This document shows positions 55,253-64,000 of a DNA stretch of 64,000 bases, piece after piece. Position numbers and translations under genes: made by a program. The notes below the pieces were generated by a model. It was not told the DNA's origin and did not search any database. It worked only from the letters and a program-made list of their open reading frames with translations. Origin of the DNA: Streptomyces sp. NRRL S-31 (lineage in GTDB: Bacteria; Actinomycetota; Actinomycetes; Streptomycetales; Streptomycetaceae); NCBI RefSeq assembly GCF_000718775.1, contig NZ_JOCB01000033.1, positions 1-64,000 of the forward strand, given 5' to 3'. Position 1 is the stretch's first letter; each line of letters begins with the position of its first letter.

Positions 55253-57148
55253 CTAGTACGTCAGCCCATGGCCGATCGGGTACAGCACCCGCGCCGGGTC
55301 GTCCGCCCGCTGCACCGGAACCGGCAGCCTCCCGCGCGGTGCCACCCGTCCGGCGATGACCCGTGCGGCGGCGCGCAGTTCGACGTCCGTCCAGCAGTAC
55401 GTGGCCAGACAGGCCCGGGCGGACGGCAGGTGCGCGATGTCGTACGGGTTGCGGATCGCGACCACCGCCACCGGTCCGCCCGCCGCCAGCAGGCGCTCCA
55501 CCAGCGTCCGCTGGGAGCTGTCCGCCGTCACGTTGTAGGTGGCGACGACCACCGCGTCCGCGTCCCGCGCCGCCGCGACCGCCTTGTCGACGGTCGCGGC
55601 GGAGGGCGCCGTGCCGGTGGACAGGGCCGTGGCGGTGAACCCCAGCCCGGTCAGGGCGGCGGCCAGGACACCGGTGGGCGGGCCGGTGGTGCCGGACGGG
55701 GAGGCCGGGTCGGCGCCGACCACCAGCACCCGGGGCTCCCGGCGGCGGTCGAAGGGCAGTGTGCCGCCCTCGTTGACCAGCAGGGTCGTGGTGCGTTCGG
55801 CGATGCGGTCGGCGGTGGCCAGGTGGGACCGGGTCCCCACGGTGCGGTCGACGCCCAAGCGGCGGGTGTAGGGGTCGTCGAGCAGCCCGCGCCGGGCCTT
55901 CAGCCGCAGGATGCGCAGGATCGATTCGTCGAGCCGGGCCTCGGTCAGCTCGCCGTCCCGGACCGCCTTCAGCACCGCGTTCCAGGCCACGTCCAGCGAC
56001 GGCGGGTTGAGCAGCTGGTCCACCCCGGCCTTGAGCGCGAGCACCGGCACCCGGTCGTCGCCGTACTTCGAGCGCACGCCCTGCATGCCGAGCGAGTCGG
56101 TGATCACCACCCCGTCGTAGCCGAGTTCCCCGCGCAGGATGCCGGTGAGGATCGGGCGGGACAGGGTCGCGGGGTCACCGGAGCCGTCCAGGGCCGGGAA
56201 CTGGATGTGCGCGGTCATGATGGAGTCGATCCCGGCCGCGATCGCCGCCCGGAAGGGCACGGCGTCCAGCTCCTCCCACAGCTCCCGGCTGTGCGTGATG
56301 ACCGGGAAGCCGTAGTGGCTGTCGACGGCGGTGTCCCCGTGGCCCGGGAAGTGCTTGGCGGTCGCCGCCACCCCGGCCGCCTGGTAGCCCTTCACCTCGG
56401 CGGCGACCAGCGCGGCGACCGCGTCCGGGTCGGCGCCGAAGGAGCGGACCCCGATCACCGGGTTGGCCGGGTTGACGTTGACGTCGGCGTCCGGGGCGTA
56501 GTCCTGGTTGATGCCCATCGCGCGCAGCTCGGCTCCGGAGATCCGGCCGAGGGTGCGGGCGTCGGAGCGGGAGCGGCCCGCGCTGATCGCCATCGCGCCG
56601 GGGAACAGGGTGGCGGGCTTGCCGATCCGGCAGACCGCGCCGTGCTCCTGGTCGGTGGCGATGAGCACCGGCAGGCCGCGCGGCTGGTCCAGCGCGGCCC
56701 GCTGGATGCCGTCGGACAGCTCGGCGATCTGGTGCGGGTCGCGGGTGTTGTGCGCCCACGTGAAGTAGATGATGCCGCCGACCCGGTACTTCGCGATCAG
56801 CTCGGCGGCGGTGCGGACGCCGATCTCCTTCAGGTTGGCGTCGATATCCGCCTGGTCCGGGGCGGTGGCGGAGTGGCCGTAGACCCGCATCACGAAGAGC
56901 TGGCCGACCTTCTCCTGAAGCGTCATACGGGAGATCAGGGCGCGCAGCCGGCGGTCGTCGGCCGCGTCGGGGGCGGCCTGGGCGGTCGTCGGGACGGTCA
57001 GCGCGGCGGTGAGACCCGCGGTCGCGGTGAGGACGGCGCGTCTGGACGGCCGCGCGGTGCTTCCCGTCCGCGTATCGCTTCCGCTTCCGCTTCCACTTCC
57101 GGTGCCGCTGCCCGTGTCGGTGTCGCTTCCCGTGCTGGTGTCGTGCAC
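55253..57148 (-). CDS. Tat-exported GH3 beta-N-acetylglucosaminidase (NagZ type)
   Basis: A 631-residue glycoside hydrolase family 3 protein. After a Ser/Gly/Thr-rich N-region comes a twin-arginine signal (PSRRAVLTATAGLTAALT, about residues 35-52). The GH3 barrel has KHFPGHGDTAVDSH (265-278), whose Asp-Ser-His is the NagZ acid/base dyad, and nucleophile Asp351 in ITDSLGM. A C-terminal GH3 domain (about 480-631) follows. It removes terminal N-acetylglucosamine from chitin or wall fragments outside the cell. GTG 57148 follows AAGGAG. It is divergent from the broken aroA-like gene. Confidence 0.9.
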   Translation of the reverse strand: MHDTSTGSDTDTGSGTGSGSGSGSDTRTGSTARPSRRAVLTATAGLTAALTVPTTAQAAPDAADDRRLRALISRMTLQEKVGQLFVMRVYGHSATAPDQADIDANLKEIGVRTAAELIAKYRVGGIIYFTWAHNTRDPHQIAELSDGIQRAALDQPRGLPVLIATDQEHGAVCRIGKPATLFPGAMAISAGRSRSDARTLGRISGAELRAMGINQDYAPDADVNVNPANPVIGVRSFGADPDAVAALVAAEVKGYQAAGVAATAKHFPGHGDTAVDSHYGFPVITHSRELWEELDAVPFRAAIAAGIDSIMTAHIQFPALDGSGDPATLSRPILTGILRGELGYDGVVITDSLGMQGVRSKYGDDRVPVLALKAGVDQLLNPPSLDVAWNAVLKAVRDGELTEARLDESILRILRLKARRGLLDDPYTRRLGVDRTVGTRSHLATADRIAERTTTLLVNEGGTLPFDRRREPRVLVVGADPASPSGTTGPPTGVLAAALTGLGFTATALSTGTAPSAATVDKAVAAARDADAVVVATYNVTADSSQRTLVERLLAAGGPVAVVAIRNPYDIAHLPSARACLATYCWTDVELRAAARVIAGRVAPRGRLPVPVQRADDPARVLYPIGHGLTY

Positions 57149-57178
57149 GTGCGCTCCTTCCGGAGGAGAACCGCTGAA

Positions 57179-57217
57179 GGAAACTTCCAAGGAGTCACCA
57201 ATATCCGGGAAGTTTCT
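57179..57217. promoter_or_regulatory. inverted repeat before the GH3 gene
   Basis: GAAACTTCC (57180-57188) and GGAAGTTTC (57208-57216) are exact inverted copies 19 bases apart. Each also lies in a near-palindrome. The AAACTT/AAGTTT core recalls operators of ROK-type sugar regulators. Confidence 0.55.
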
Positions 57218-57327
57218 TTCCGTCAAGGGACCGCACAGTAACCAGCGGGGGGCCGCCGACCGCGGACGCACGGGGCGCGCGTCCAGCTCCCGGAAGGCTC
57301 GGACGGGGGCGCGGGCGAGCCGTCATC

Positions 57328-58571
57328 ATGGCGATCATGCCCGCAGTCGACATCCCCGGTTCCAAGTCCGTCACCGCCCGCGCGCTCTTCCTCGCCGCCG
57401 CAGCCGACGGCGTCAGCACCTCGTACGGCCCCTGCGCTCCGACGACACCGAGGGCTTCGCCGAGGGCCTGATCCGGCTCGGCTACCGGGTCGGGCGCACC
57501 CCCGACGCCTGGCGGATCGACGGCCGCCCGCAAGGCCCGGCCCGCCCCGAGGCCGACGTCTTCTGCCGGGACGGCGCCACCACCGCCCGCTTCCTGCCCA
57601 CCCTGGCCGCCGCCGGCCACGGCACCTACCGCTTCGACGCCTCCCCGCAGATGCGCCGCCGCCCCCTCGGCCCGCTCACCCGTGCCCTGCGCGACCTCGG
57701 CGTCGACCTGCGGCACGAGGAGGCCGAGGGCCACCACCCGCTCACCGTCCACGCGTCCGGCGTCGAGGGCGGCGAGGTGGTGCTGGACGCCGGCCAGTCC
57801 TCCCAGTACCTGACCGCGCTGCTGCTGCTCGGCCCGCTGACCCGCACCGGACTGCGGATCCGGGTCACCGACCTGGTGTCCGCGCCGTACGTGGAGATCA
57901 CCCTCGCGATGATGCGGGCGTTCGGCGTGGACGTCGTCCGGGACGGCACGGTGTACGACGTCCCGCCCGGCGGCTACCGGGCCACCACCTACCCGATCGA
58001 GCCGGACGCCTCCACCGCGAGCTACTTCTTCGCCGCGGCGGCCGTCACCCCGGGCCGCGAGATCACCGTGCCCGGCCTCGGCGCGGGCGCGCTCCAGGGC
58101 GACCTGGGGTTCGTGGAGGTGCTGCGCCGGATGGGCGCGGAGGTCACCGTCGCCGAGGACCGCACGACCGTACGCGGCACCGGCGAACTGCGCGGCCTGA
58201 CCGTGAACATGCGGGACATCTCCGACACCATGCCGACCCTGGCCGCGATCGCGCCGTTCGCCTCCGGACCGGTCCGCATCGAGGACGTCGGCAACACCCG
58301 GGTGAAGGAGTGCGACCGTCTGGAGGCCTGCGCGGAGAACCTGCGGCGGCTCGGCATCGGCGTGAGCACCGGCCCGGACTGGATCGAGATCCGGCCCGGC
58401 ACGCCCGCGCCCGGCGTCGGCATCAAGTCCTTCGGTGACCACCGCATCGTGATGTCCTTCGCCGTCGCCGCCCTGCGCACACCCGGTCTGACCTACGACG
58501 ACCCCGGCTGCGTCCGCAAGACGTTCCCCGGCTTCCACGAGGCGTTCGCGGCGCTGCCCGCCGCCGGCTGA
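57328..58571 (+). pseudogene. aroA: aroA-like EPSP synthase with apparent 1-base deletion
   Basis: The protein is read in two frames. Frame 1, from ATG 57328 (or 57337), gives IPGSKSVTARALFLAAAADGVST and then runs off to a TGA at 57469-57471. Frame 2 resumes at about 57421 with LVRPLRSDDTEGFAEGLIRLGY and continues to 58571 through all remaining EPSP-synthase regions (LDAGQSSQYLTALLLLGPL, RDISDTMPTLAAIAPF, RVKECDRLEACAENLRRLG, SFGDHRIVMSFAVAALR). One extra C in the run at 57418-57421 (ACCTCG to ACCCTCG) would restore a protein of about 414 residues. A sequencing error and a genuine recent inactivation are both possible. The housekeeping aroA presumably lies elsewhere. Confidence 0.82.
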
Positions 58572-58607
58572 CGGCGGCCGGGTCCGGGGTCGGGCGGTCC
58601 GCGCCGC

Positions 58608-59855
58608 TCAGGGCCCGGCCGGCTCCGCCGCCGGGGCGTCGCCGCCCCGCAGTCCGGGGGTCGTGGTGGCGACGCCGGCCACCGCCAGCACGCACAGCAC
58701 GCCCCCGGTCACCAGGGCGGTCGCGCCGGAGGTCCAGCCGGCGAGCAGACCGCCGCGCACGTTGCCGAGGCTCGGGCCCGCCTGGCCGACGATCTGCTCG
58801 GCCGCGGTGACCCGGCCCAGCAGCGCGTCCGGGGTGCGGGTCTGCACGATCGTGGAGCGGGCGACCACCGCCGTGGCGTCCGCCGCCCCGGCGACCACCA
58901 GCAGCGCCAGACCGGCCCAGGCGCTGGTCGCGAGGCCGAAGAGGACCAGCGCCACGCCCCAGGCGGCGGACGCGCACAGCATCACCGGACCCGGCCGCCC
59001 GAGCCGGGTCAGCGAGCCGGACAGCGCGGTCGCCGCGACACCGCCCACCGCGAGCGCCGACAGGAACAGCCCGAGGGTGCGCGGGTCGCCGCCGAACCGC
59101 TCGTCGTTGACCAGCGGGAACAGGCTCACCGGGAACGACAGCACGGTGGCGGCCAGGTCGGTGATCAGCGCACCGCGCACCACCCGGTGCCCGGTCAGGA
59201 ACCGCAGCCCGTCCAGCGCGCCGCCCAGCCCCGGCCGCGACGGCTCGCCCTCGGGCGGCAGCGCGGGCAGCCCGAAGGCGCCGTAGAAGGAGAGGCCGAA
59301 GCTCAGGGCGTCCAGCAGGTAGCAGACGCCGATGCCGAACCAGCCCAGCAGCACCCCGGCCAGCGCGGGCCCGAGCAGCATCATCGCCTGCCCGCCGACC
59401 TGTTGCAGCGCCAGCCCGGCGGCCACCTGCTCCTTGGGCAGCAGACGCGGCAGGAACACCCCGGCGGCCGGGGCGCCGAGCGCGCCGAAGGCCGACTGCG
59501 CGGCGACCAGCGACAGCACCCCGGCCACCGGGACCCGCCCGGTGAAGCCCTGCGCCGCGAGCGCCAGGGAGCAGACCGCCTGGCCGACGGTGGCCGTCAG
59601 GTAGACCCGCCGCCGGTCGGCCCGGTCCGCCCAGGCCCCGGCGAACAGTCCGAACACCACCAGCGGCAGCGCCTGCGCGAGCCCCACCGCGCCGGTCCAG
59701 GCGGTGCTGCGGGTGGTGTCCCACACCTGGTACATGACCGTCACCATGGTCATGAACCCGCCCAGCACGGACACGGTCCGGCCGATCAGCAGCCGCCGGA
59801 AGACGGGGGAGGTGCGCAGCGGCCGTACGTCGATGAGCGAGCGGCTGAGACTCAT
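58608..59855 (-). CDS. MFS transporter (EntS/macrolide-efflux type)
   Basis: A 415-residue, 12-helix major facilitator. GRTVSVLGGFMTMVTVMYQVW, FGLFAGAWADRADRRRVYL (motif A between helices 2 and 3) and ADATAVVARSTIVQTRTPDALLGRVTA are typical of the MFS_3 drug or siderophore efflux group. ATG 59855 begins MSLSRSLIDVRPLR; an upstream GTG at 59873 is possible and neither has a strong ribosome site. The substrate is unknown. It is convergent with the aroA-like gene. Confidence 0.87.
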   Translation of the reverse strand: MSLSRSLIDVRPLRTSPVFRRLLIGRTVSVLGGFMTMVTVMYQVWDTTRSTAWTGAVGLAQALPLVVFGLFAGAWADRADRRRVYLTATVGQAVCSLALAAQGFTGRVPVAGVLSLVAAQSAFGALGAPAAGVFLPRLLPKEQVAAGLALQQVGGQAMMLLGPALAGVLLGWFGIGVCYLLDALSFGLSFYGAFGLPALPPEGEPSRPGLGGALDGLRFLTGHRVVRGALITDLAATVLSFPVSLFPLVNDERFGGDPRTLGLFLSALAVGGVAATALSGSLTRLGRPGPVMLCASAAWGVALVLFGLATSAWAGLALLVVAGAADATAVVARSTIVQTRTPDALLGRVTAAEQIVGQAGPSLGNVRGGLLAGWTSGATALVTGGVLCVLAVAGVATTTPGLRGGDAPAAEPAGP

Positions 59856-59969
59856 GAGCGGAGGCGGGCGCACGGCCCCGGCTGCGGGATCACCGGGGGA
59901 GGCTACCCGGGTACGGACCCGCGGGCCAGCGAATTGAGGGCCCGGGCCGCCCCGACGCCCCGGCTCCGG

Positions 59970-60770
59970 CTACGCCGCCTCGTCCAGCGTCCGCAGCAGG
60001 TGCTCGCGGCCCCCGTCCAGCAGCTCCGCGAGCGGCGGAGCCGCCTCGTGCCAGCGCTTCTCGTACTCCCAGCACAGCCAGCCGTCCCAACCCCGCCGGG
60101 CGAGGACGTCCACGCACTCGCCGAGCGGCAGCACCCCGGCGCCGAGCGGCAGCGGGGCGGTGTCCTCGGCGGAGGCGATGTCCTTGACCTGGACGTAGCC
60201 CAGGTGCGGGGCGAGGGCCGCGTAGCTGTCCGGCGGCTGCTCCCCGCCCAGCCAGGTGTGCATCACGTCCCACACCGCGCCCACCTGCCGGTGTCCGACC
60301 GGGCCGAGGATCCGGATGGCGTCGGCGCCCGTGGGGTGCGAGTCGTGGGTCTCCAGCAGGACGCGCACACCGAGCGCGGCGGCGTCCTCGGCGGCGGTGC
60401 CGAGCCGCCGGGCGGCGATCGCGTCCGACTCCTCCCGAGGCCGGTCCGGGTCGGCGCCCGGGAAGACGCGGACGAAGGGCGCACCCAGGTCGTGGGCGAG
60501 GCGCAGCAGGTCCCGGATCTCCGCCAGCACGGGCGCGTCCTCGCCCGGCGCGGCGACACGCGCGTACCCCGCAAGGCACAGCGCCTCGACCCCCGCACCC
60601 CGGAACAGGGCCGCGGTCTCCGCGCGTTCGGCGGGACCCAGCCCCGGATGCACCGGTTCCTCGGGGTGGGCGCGCAGCTCGACACCGTGGTAGCCGTGCG
60701 CGGTCGCGAGGGCCAGAACCTCAGGGACGGACAGACCGGGGACACCGAGAGTGGAGAACGCCAGCTTCAT
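59970..60770 (-). CDS. sugar phosphate isomerase/epimerase family (AP endonuclease 2-like TIM barrel)
   Basis: A 266-residue xylose-isomerase-like TIM barrel. LAFSTLGVPGLSVPEVLALA opens the barrel. Metal-ligand candidates occur in VLLETHDSHPTG, AVWDVMHTW, HLGYVQVKDI and WDGWLCWEYEKRW. Members act as sugar or inositol isomerases and epimerases. It lies 180 bases after rbsD on the same strand and may be part of the ribose locus, though a dispersed repeat sits in between. No specific substrate can be assigned. Confidence 0.82.
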   Translation of the reverse strand: MKLAFSTLGVPGLSVPEVLALATAHGYHGVELRAHPEEPVHPGLGPAERAETAALFRGAGVEALCLAGYARVAAPGEDAPVLAEIRDLLRLAHDLGAPFVRVFPGADPDRPREESDAIAARRLGTAAEDAAALGVRVLLETHDSHPTGADAIRILGPVGHRQVGAVWDVMHTWLGGEQPPDSYAALAPHLGYVQVKDIASAEDTAPLPLGAGVLPLGECVDVLARRGWDGWLCWEYEKRWHEAAPPLAELLDGGREHLLRTLDEAA

Positions 60771-60847
60771 GAAAACGGCACGTACCCCGCCCGAACCCGG
60801 ACCATGCCCCCGTCACCACCACCCCATGGGCGAGCGCCCCGGACACC

Positions 60848-60885
60848 CCCCAGGGGCGCGGGGAACTGCGCGCCCAGCCGCACCC
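60848..60885. repeat. dispersed Streptomyces intergenic element
   Basis: CCCCAGGGGCGCGGGGAACT and the bases after it match, from memory, a short GC-rich element scattered between genes in many Streptomyces genomes. It lies between rbsD and the isomerase-like gene and contains a CCCC/GGGG hairpin. Its role is unknown. Confidence 0.5.
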
Positions 60886-60950
60886 GCCCGGCATCCGGCG
60901 AACAACCGTCCCCCTCACCCTCCCCGGGCCACTTGCCCGGCACGCCGGCC

Positions 60951-61340
60951 CTAGAAGAACACCCCGCAGCGCAGCAGCACGTTCGCGTACGGACGCGCCT
61001 CCCCGGTGCGGACGATCAGCCGGGCGCCCGCCGTCAGTTCCTTGAGCCGCTCGTGCGAGACCATGGTCAGCTCCGGGAAGCGGCCCTCCAGCAGGGCCGC
61101 CGCCTCAGGGTTGGCCGCCCGTATCTCCTCCGCCGCCGTCGCGCCCTCCACCACCAGCTCGGCCAGCAGTCCGTCCAGCACCTCGGCGAACGACGGCACA
61201 CCCGCCCTGAACGCGAGGTCCACCAGGTTGGCCCCGGCCGGGATCGGCATGCCCGCGTCGCAGATCAGCACCCCGTCCCCGTGCCCCAGCTCGGCCAGCG
61301 CGCCGGACAGCCGCCGGTTGAGGATTCCCGCCTTCTTCAC
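60951..61340 (-). CDS. rbsD: D-ribose pyranase
   Basis: A 129-residue RbsD/FucU protein that interconverts beta-pyranose and beta-furanose ribose so that ribokinase can use it. MKKAGILNRRLSGALAELGHGD, LICDAGMPIP and the C-terminal RTGEARPYANVLLRCGVFF are the family hallmarks. The GTG start overlaps the rbsK stop as GTGA. It is full length. Confidence 0.93.
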   Translation of the reverse strand: MKKAGILNRRLSGALAELGHGDGVLICDAGMPIPAGANLVDLAFRAGVPSFAEVLDGLLAELVVEGATAAEEIRAANPEAAALLEGRFPELTMVSHERLKELTAGARLIVRTGEARPYANVLLRCGVFF

Positions 61341-62269
61341 CGGACCTCACCCCGCTCCCCGGCACTGCCCAGGGCGTCGACCTCCGCGGCCGTCGGGTAC
61401 GACTCCTGCGCGCCCCGCCGGGTCACGGCCGCCGCGCCCACCCGGGCCGCGTAGGCCGCCGCCTCGGCCAGGCCGGCGCCCGTGCCCAGCCGCCAGGCCA
61501 GCGCCGCGGTGAACGCGTCGCCCGCACCGGTGGTGTCCACCGCGTCCACCTTCACCGACGGCACCCGGGTCACGCCCGAGGCGTCGCACACCAGCGCCCC
61601 CTCGGCGCCCAGCGTCACCACCACCGAGCGCGGCCCCGCGGCCAGCAGCAGCCGCGCCCAGTCCGCGGGGTCGTCGCCGCCGTGGGCGTCACCGAGGATC
61701 ACCCGCGCCTCGTGCTCGTTCACGATCAGCGGGTCGCAGGCCGCCAGCACCTCCGCGGGCAGCTCGCGCGGCGGGGACGGGTTCAGCACGAAGCGGCTGC
61801 CCGGCGCCAGCGCCCGTACCACCTCCACGACCGTCTCCAGCGGGATCTCCAGCTGCGCCGAGACCACCCGGGAGGCGCGGACCAGCCCGGTCGCCGCCCG
61901 GACGTCCTCGGGCAGCAGCCGCGAGTTGGCGCCCGGCGACACCACGATGCTGTTGTCGCCGCCGGGGTCCACGGTGATCAGCGCGACGCCCGTCGGTGCG
62001 CCGCCCGACAGCACACCCGCCGTGTCGACCCCGGCCGCGCGCAGGGAGTCGAGCAGCAGCCGTCCGTGGCCGTCGTCGCCGACCCGCGCCAGCAGGGCCG
62101 TGCGCGCGTCCAGCCGGGCCGCGGCGACCGCCTGGTTGGCGCCCTTGCCGCCCGGGTGCACGGCCAGGTCGCCGCCGAGCACCGTCTCGCCGGCGGCGGG
62201 CCGCCGCTCGACGTCGATCACCAGGTCGGCGTTGGCCGAACCCACGACCAGAAGGTCGTAGTCGTACAT
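61337..62269 (-). CDS. rbsK: ribokinase
   Basis: A 310-residue PfkB-family kinase that phosphorylates ribose at O-5. VVGSANADLVIDVERRPAAGET and HPGGKGANQAVAAARL form the N-terminal PfkB signature. VDAVDTTGAGDAFTAALAWRL is the second signature with the catalytic Asp. It is translationally coupled to rbsD. ATG 62269 follows AGGGGAGTC. It lies 78 bases after the transporter fusion gene, so it belongs to one ribose operon. Confidence 0.93.
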   Translation of the reverse strand: MYDYDLLVVGSANADLVIDVERRPAAGETVLGGDLAVHPGGKGANQAVAAARLDARTALLARVGDDGHGRLLLDSLRAAGVDTAGVLSGGAPTGVALITVDPGGDNSIVVSPGANSRLLPEDVRAATGLVRASRVVSAQLEIPLETVVEVVRALAPGSRFVLNPSPPRELPAEVLAACDPLIVNEHEARVILGDAHGGDDPADWARLLLAAGPRSVVVTLGAEGALVCDASGVTRVPSVKVDAVDTTGAGDAFTAALAWRLGTGAGLAEAAAYAARVGAAAVTRRGAQESYPTAAEVDALGSAGERGEVR

Positions 62270-62347
62270 CAGTTGACTCCCCTGAGAGAAGACCTCGGGC
62301 GGGCCGTCCCGGAAAGCGTCCGGGGCGGCCCGCCCGTCCATGGTGTG

Positions 62348-64000
62348 TCAGCCGGTGAAGCCGGCCACGTTCTGCTTGGTGACCACCTTTACCGGCACCT
62401 TCACCGTCGGCTCCACCTTCTTGCCCTGGACCGCCTTGAGGGCGTTGTCCACGGCGATCCGCCCCAGCTGCGAGGGCTGCTGGGCGACCGACGCGTACAG
62501 CGTGCCGTCCTTGACCGCCGTCAGTCCGTCCGGGGTGCCGTCGAAGCCGACCACCTGCACGGACCGGCCCGCCTTGGAGCCGAGCGCCTTGACCGCGCCG
62601 AGCGCCATCTCGTCGTTGGCGGCGATGACGCCCTGCACGTCCGGGTGGGACTGGAGCAGGTTCGACATCACGTCCAGGCCCTTGGTCCGGTCGAAGTCGG
62701 CGGGCTGCTGGGCCAGCACCTGGATGCCGGGGTACTCCTTGAGGCCCCGGGCGAAGCCGGCCGCCCGCTCCCGGGCCGCCGAGGTGCCGGCCTGGCCCTG
62801 GAGGATGACGATCCTGCCCTTGCCGCCCAGCTTCTCCGCGATGGTCTTGGCGGCCAGCTCGCCACCGGCGACGTTGTCGGAGGCCACCAGGGTGTCCACG
62901 GTCGCCTTGTTGACGCCCCGGTCGACGGCGATGACCGGGATGTGCGCCTTGTCGGCGGCCTTGACGGAGTTGCCGGCCGCGTCCGAGTCCACCGGGTTGA
63001 CGATGATCGCGCCCAGACCGGAGCTGGTGAAGTTCTGCAACTGGTTGGCCTGCTGGGAGGCGTCGTTCTGCGCGTCGGTCACGGTCAGGTCCACGCCCAG
63101 CTTCTTCGCCTCGGCCTGGGCACCCGACCGGATCTGCACGAAGAACGGGTTGTTGAGCGTGGACAGGGACAGGCCCATCCGCGGGTTGGCCGACGCCGGG
63201 GAACCGCTGTGCAGGAAGGAGGTGGCGCCGACGACCGCGATGGTGACCACGGCCGCGAGCGCGTACGTCGCCGCCTGCCTGCCCTTGTTCCCGTTGCCCG
63301 CGCCGGCGGCCGGCGCCGTCGCCCCGGCCTTGCGGCGCACGGTGTCCAGCAGCACCGCCAGCGCGATCACGACACCGATGACGACCTGCTGCCAGAACGC
63401 CGACACCGAGAGCAGGTTGAGGCCGTTGCGCAGCACCGCCAGGATCAGCGCGCCGATCAGCGTGCCCGACGCCTTGCCGGTACCGCCCGCGAGCGAGGCA
63501 CCGCCGATGACGACCGCGGCGATCGCGTCCAGCTCGTAACCGTCGGCGGCCTGCGGCTGCGCCGAGGACAGCCGGGAGGCGAGCACGACGCCCGCGACGG
63601 CGGCGAACAGCCCGGACAGGGCGTAGATGGCGAGCTTCTGCTTGCGCACGCGCAGCCCGGACAGGCGCGCGGCCTCCTCGTTGCCGCCGATGGCGTACAT
63701 GGACCGGCCGATGTAGGTCCGGCCGAGCACCACCGCGGCGATCAGCCCCATCAGCACCATGACCAGCACCGGCACCGGCAGCCAGCCGCCGAGGGTGTCC
63801 CCGAGGTGGGAGACGGAGTCGGGGAAGGCGATGGGGGAGCCCTGGGAGATCACCAGGGCGAGACCGCGGCCCACCGACAGCATGGCCAGCGTCGCGATGA
63901 ACGGCGGCAGCTTGCCGTAGGCGATGAGGAAACCGTTCACCAGGCCGGCGACGATGCCGGTGGCGACCGCCATCACGACCGCGAGCGCGACCGGCACCCC
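62348..64000 (-). CDS. ribose ABC permease fused to binding protein (5' end outside window)
   Basis: The open frame covers at least 550 codons and runs off the right edge, so the N-terminus is missing. The N-terminal part seen here is an RbsC-type permease (VNGFLIAYGKLPPFIATLAMLSVG, GRSMYAIGGNEEAARLSG, AIAAVVIGGASLAGGTG). After a Gly/Ala/Asn-rich linker comes one more membrane helix (YALAAVVTIAVVGATSFL), then an RbsB-type sugar-binding domain (GLSLSTLNNPFFVQIRSGAQ, VDSDAAGNS, GVIAANDEMALGAVKALG). One chain thus holds channel and binding protein, tethered at the membrane. The ATPase should lie upstream, outside the window. A similar fusion is known in Streptomyces coelicolor. Confidence 0.9.
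   Translation of the reverse strand, partial: GVPVALAVVMAVATGIVAGLVNGFLIAYGKLPPFIATLAMLSVGRGLALVISQGSPIAFPDSVSHLGDTLGGWLPVPVLVMVLMGLIAAVVLGRTYIGRSMYAIGGNEEAARLSGLRVRKQKLAIYALSGLFAAVAGVVLASRLSSAQPQAADGYELDAIAAVVIGGASLAGGTGKASGTLIGALILAVLRNGLNLLSVSAFWQQVVIGVVIALAVLLDTVRRKAGATAPAAGAGNGNKGRQAATYALAAVVTIAVVGATSFLHSGSPASANPRMGLSLSTLNNPFFVQIRSGAQAEAKKLGVDLTVTDAQNDASQQANQLQNFTSSGLGAIIVNPVDSDAAGNSVKAADKAHIPVIAVDRGVNKATVDTLVASDNVAGGELAAKTIAEKLGGKGRIVILQGQAGTSAARERAAGFARGLKEYPGIQVLAQQPADFDRTKGLDVMSNLLQSHPDVQGVIAANDEMALGAVKALGSKAGRSVQVVGFDGTPDGLTAVKDGTLYASVAQQPSQLGRIAVDNALKAVQGKKVEPTVKVPVKVVTKQNVAGFTG

Noticed and set aside
58608..59855. A siderophore-export role for the MFS protein on the basis of EntS similarity
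   Set aside because: It lies about 30 kb from the des genes and has no iron box. The family is too broad to name a substrate.

Overview
The window is high-GC (roughly 70% or more) actinobacterial chromosome, and almost certainly Streptomyces. The evidence is the strong third-position GC bias, an unmistakable adpA (bldH) gene carrying a TTA codon next to oligoribonuclease and tRNA-His, a complete desferrioxamine locus, many Tat and lipoprotein exports, and GTG/TTG starts. The gene order resembles the adpA/ornA/ceb to des to leucine-catabolism to rbs core segment of other Streptomyces chromosomes. That comparison is from memory, not from a search.

Layout. 1-6.4 kb: a partial nuclease-like gene, a PAP2 lipid phosphatase, a histidine phosphatase, a long degenerate 8-bp tandem-repeat tract, an NsdA-like helix-turn-helix/TPR regulator, a small conserved protein and a spermidine-synthase-like methyltransferase. 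6.4-14.4 kb: a cellobiose system (binding lipoprotein cebE, permeases cebF and cebG, beta-glucosidase bglC) flanked by two closely similar LacI/CebR-type repressors, with three CebR-type operators. 14.4-18 kb: tRNA-His, ornA, adpA with an 855-bp upstream region, and a universal stress protein. 18-22 kb: glmS, a small conserved gene and a Tat-exported purple-acid-type phosphatase. 22-29.3 kb: desferrioxamine synthesis desABCD, a siderophore-interacting protein and the receptor lipoprotein desE, under two palindromic iron boxes. 29.4-38 kb: a leucine/isovalerate-type operon (acyl-CoA dehydrogenase, HMG-CoA lyase, methylcrotonyl-CoA carboxylase alpha and beta), its divergent TetR gene with two matching operators, a second acyl-CoA dehydrogenase and an acyl-CoA thioesterase.

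38-45.5 kb: a secreted Gly/His-rich protein, a phosphatase, then a PucR regulator divergent from a sodium-symporter/agmatinase/ThDP-enzyme operon. 45.5-47.1 kb: a two-gene cassette (RsbW-like ATPase and GntR regulator) bracketed by a 69-bp direct repeat copied from the 3' end of the ThDP-enzyme gene. 47.2-57.2 kb: exported or envelope proteins (beta-lactamase-fold protein, phytase-like esterase, small Cys protein, S37 peptidase, GH3 N-acetylglucosaminidase) and a 1242-residue fused asymmetric ABC exporter. 57.3-64 kb: an aroA-like gene broken by an apparent 1-base deletion, an MFS exporter, a sugar isomerase-like protein and a ribose operon (rbsD, rbsK and a permease/binding-protein fusion that runs off the window).

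Together the window joins developmental control (AdpA, an NsdA-like protein), sugar uptake (cellobiose, ribose, amino sugars), iron scavenging and branched-chain acyl-CoA catabolism. The least explained parts are the repeat-bracketed ATPase/GntR cassette, the PucR/symporter/ureohydrolase/ThDP-enzyme module, the extra perfect CebR box in a convergent gap, and several tandem repeats lying just after stop codons.
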